Shown: positions 62,677 through 64,000 of the stretch, piece by piece | How the letters are laid out: each line of letters opens with the position of its first letter | Position numbering within the stretch: the stretch's first letter is position 1 | NCBI GenBank assembly: GCA_963728125.1 | Contig: CAVSIZ010000015.1 | Coordinates: 62,001 to 126,000 of the forward strand | DNA length: 64,000 nt | Direction: 5' to 3' | Origin: CAWDCV01 sp963728125 | Lineage (GTDB): Bacteria; Actinomycetota; Actinomycetes; CAWDCV01 | Made by a program: the position numbers and the translations under genes | The notes under the pieces: model-generated | The model's input: only the letters and a program-made list of their open reading frames with translations | What the model was told of the DNA's origin: nothing | Database searches by the model: none

Positions 62677-63623
62677 AGCTGCTCGTCACCGGTGGCGCCG
62701 GCTACATCGGATCGGTGGTCGCCGCGCAGTTGCTTGCCGCCGGCCATGACGTCGTCGTGCTCGACGACCTGTCAATGGGGCACGAGGATGCCGTTCCCGA
62801 GGGGGCGACGTACGTCGGCGGCTCGCTGCGCGACGCGGCGGCCGTCCTCGATGGGTCGTACGACGGAGTGCTGCACTTTGCCGCGAAGGCGCTGGTGGCC
62901 GAATCGGTTGAGCACCCCGACCGCTACTGGGACAACAACGTCGTCGGCACGCTCGCGCTGCTCGAGGCGATGCGCGACACCGGTGTGAGACGGCTGGTGT
63001 TCAGCTCGACGTGCGCGACGTACGGCGTGCCGGCTCGGGTGCCGATTCGCGAGGACGAACCCACGGCGCCGATCAACCCGTACGGCCAGAGCAAGCTCGC
63101 CGTCGACATGGCCATCCGCGGCTGGGCCGAGGCGTACGGCCTTGCCGCCGTGAGCCTGCGGTACTTCAACGTCGGCGGCGCGTACGGTCGGCTGGGCGAA
63201 CGGCACGATCCGGAGACGCATCTGATCCCGAACGTGCTTCAGGTCGCGGCCGGTCGCGGCGACGCCGTCCAGATCTTTGGCAGCGACTACGACACCCGCG
63301 ACGGCACCTGCGTGCGTGATTACCTGCATGTGGTCGACCTCGGTACAGCGCACCTGCTGGCCATCGAGGGGGTGGTCGCGGGACAGCACCGGATCTACAA
63401 CCTCGGTTCGGGCACGGGATACACCGTTCGCGAGGTCGTCGACACCTGCCGCCGGGCGACCGGAGCGTTGGTGCCGACCGTCGATCGTCCTCGCCGCCCC
63501 GGCGACCCACCTGCGCTCGTTGCGTCGTCCGAGCTGATCGCCGCCGAGCTGGGCTGGAAACCGGCGTTCGACCTCGACCGGATCGTGGCCGACGCCTGGT
63601 CCTTCATGGAGATCGCGGGGTGA
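62673..63623 (+). CDS. galE: UDP-glucose 4-epimerase
   Basis: 316 residues: LLVTGGAGYIGSVVAAQLLA Rossmann start, LHFAAKALVAESVEHPDRYW, SSTCATYG with the catalytic Ser/Thr, INPYGQSKLAVDMA with YxxxK, and RDYLHVVDLGTAHLLAIEG. It interconverts UDP-galactose and UDP-glucose. Overlaps galT before it and galK after it by four bases each. Confidence 0.93.
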   Translation: MKLLVTGGAGYIGSVVAAQLLAAGHDVVVLDDLSMGHEDAVPEGATYVGGSLRDAAAVLDGSYDGVLHFAAKALVAESVEHPDRYWDNNVVGTLALLEAMRDTGVRRLVFSSTCATYGVPARVPIREDEPTAPINPYGQSKLAVDMAIRGWAEAYGLAAVSLRYFNVGGAYGRLGERHDPETHLIPNVLQVAAGRGDAVQIFGSDYDTRDGTCVRDYLHVVDLGTAHLLAIEGVVAGQHRIYNLGSGTGYTVREVVDTCRRATGALVPTVDRPRRPGDPPALVASSELIAAELGWKPAFDLDRIVADAWSFMEIAG

Positions 63624-64000
63624 CCGAGGTCGCCTCGGCGTTCTCTGCGGGGTTCGGTGGCGTCCCGGACGGGCGCTGGTTTGCGCCAGGTCGGGTGAAC
63701 CTCATTGGCGAGCACACCGACTACAACGACGGCTTCGTGCTGCCGCTCGCCCTCGCGCAGGGTGTGATTGCGGCTGCCCGGGCTCGCGACGACGACGTGC
63801 TTCGGGTGCGGTCAAGGCAGGAACCCGAGCCGGTCGAGGTGCGGCTCGTCGACATCGCGCCCGACACGGTGAACGGCTGGTCGGCGTACGTCGCTGGTGT
63901 CGCGTGGGCGCTGCGCCAGCGAGGTCATCAGGTGCCGGGAATCGACGTGCTGGTCGACGGTGACGTTCCTGCCGGTGCCGGATTGTCGTCGTCAGCCGCG
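63620..64000 (+). CDS. galK: galactokinase, N-terminal part
   Basis: The first 127 codons from GTG 63620 are visible; the window ends inside the gene. APGRVNLIGEHTDYNDGFVL is the galactokinase signature and DVPAGAGLSSSAA the GHMP ATP-binding loop. It phosphorylates galactose at C1, feeding galT. Overlaps the galE stop as GTGA, so galTEK is one operon. Confidence 0.95.
   Translation, partial: MTEVASAFSAGFGGVPDGRWFAPGRVNLIGEHTDYNDGFVLPLALAQGVIAAARARDDDVLRVRSRQEPEPVEVRLVDIAPDTVNGWSAYVAGVAWALRQRGHQVPGIDVLVDGDVPAGAGLSSSAA

Overview
The window is high-GC DNA with many GTG starts and ATGA/GTGA gene overlaps. It carries F420-type oxidoreductases, a mycothiol-type DinB-like protein, a second GroEL behind a CIRCE element and a CsoR repressor, so it comes from an actinobacterium (class Actinomycetes). 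The order otsB, otsA, SAM riboswitch, thrC-like, MoaD-like, cold-shock gene, groEL resembles the Streptomyces otsA-to-groEL2 neighbourhood as I remember it. I cannot name the genus. No rRNA, tRNA, CRISPR array, insertion sequence or integrase was seen.

Layout. 1-11 kb: an F420 oxidoreductase end, a methyltransferase, a D-amino-acid-oxidase-like enzyme, a frameshifted MFS exporter, a PadR/ABC/FtsX exporter operon beside a collapsed erm-like methyltransferase, a NIPA-like transporter, and an esterase with a membrane partner. 11-19 kb (minus strand): an APC permease, a small membrane protein, a very large lysyl-tRNA synthetase/lysyl-phosphatidylglycerol synthase fusion, a glycosyltransferase and a haem-oxygenase-like iron enzyme. 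19-32 kb: accessory metabolism and regulators (ECF sigma with VOC protein, AraC, EamA exporter, a sulfite-oxidase-like/ferredoxin-reductase/DUF6510 operon, TetR with operators, GDT1 transporter, Na+/H+ antiporter, LLM enzyme, CsoR). 32-43 kb: core genes (lipoprotein PBP, DUF3263, LytR_C protein, trehalose synthesis, thrC-like/MoaD-like under a SAM riboswitch, csp, groEL), with no broken gene.

43.5-64 kb is a sugar-use region. A high-affinity pentose transporter (binding protein, double ATPase, permease) is followed by araB, araD, araA and a LacI regulator, probably one autoregulated arabinose operon behind two tandem LacI-type operators. Next comes a wrecked hemicellulose/oligosaccharide section: BadF-type sugar kinase, GH4 glycosidase, permease tail, GH43 arabinanase/xylosidase and its ConA-like domain, binding protein, alcohol dehydrogenase tail and PhyH dioxygenase, nearly all frameshifted or truncated, with two intact CUT1 permeases among them. 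The window ends in a galT-galE-galK operon with overlapping genes, galK cut by the edge.

Three points stand out. (1) The LysRS-MprF fusion has the reverse domain order of mycobacterial LysX. (2) A thrC-like enzyme translationally coupled to a GG-ended sulfur carrier sits behind a SAM riboswitch whose P1 stem overlaps the ribosome binding site; this fits a sulfur/homocysteine role better than plain threonine synthesis. (3) Frameshifts are dense at 52.6-61.5 kb and absent from 30.5-48 kb, so either a catabolic island is decaying or that stretch is poorly sequenced.
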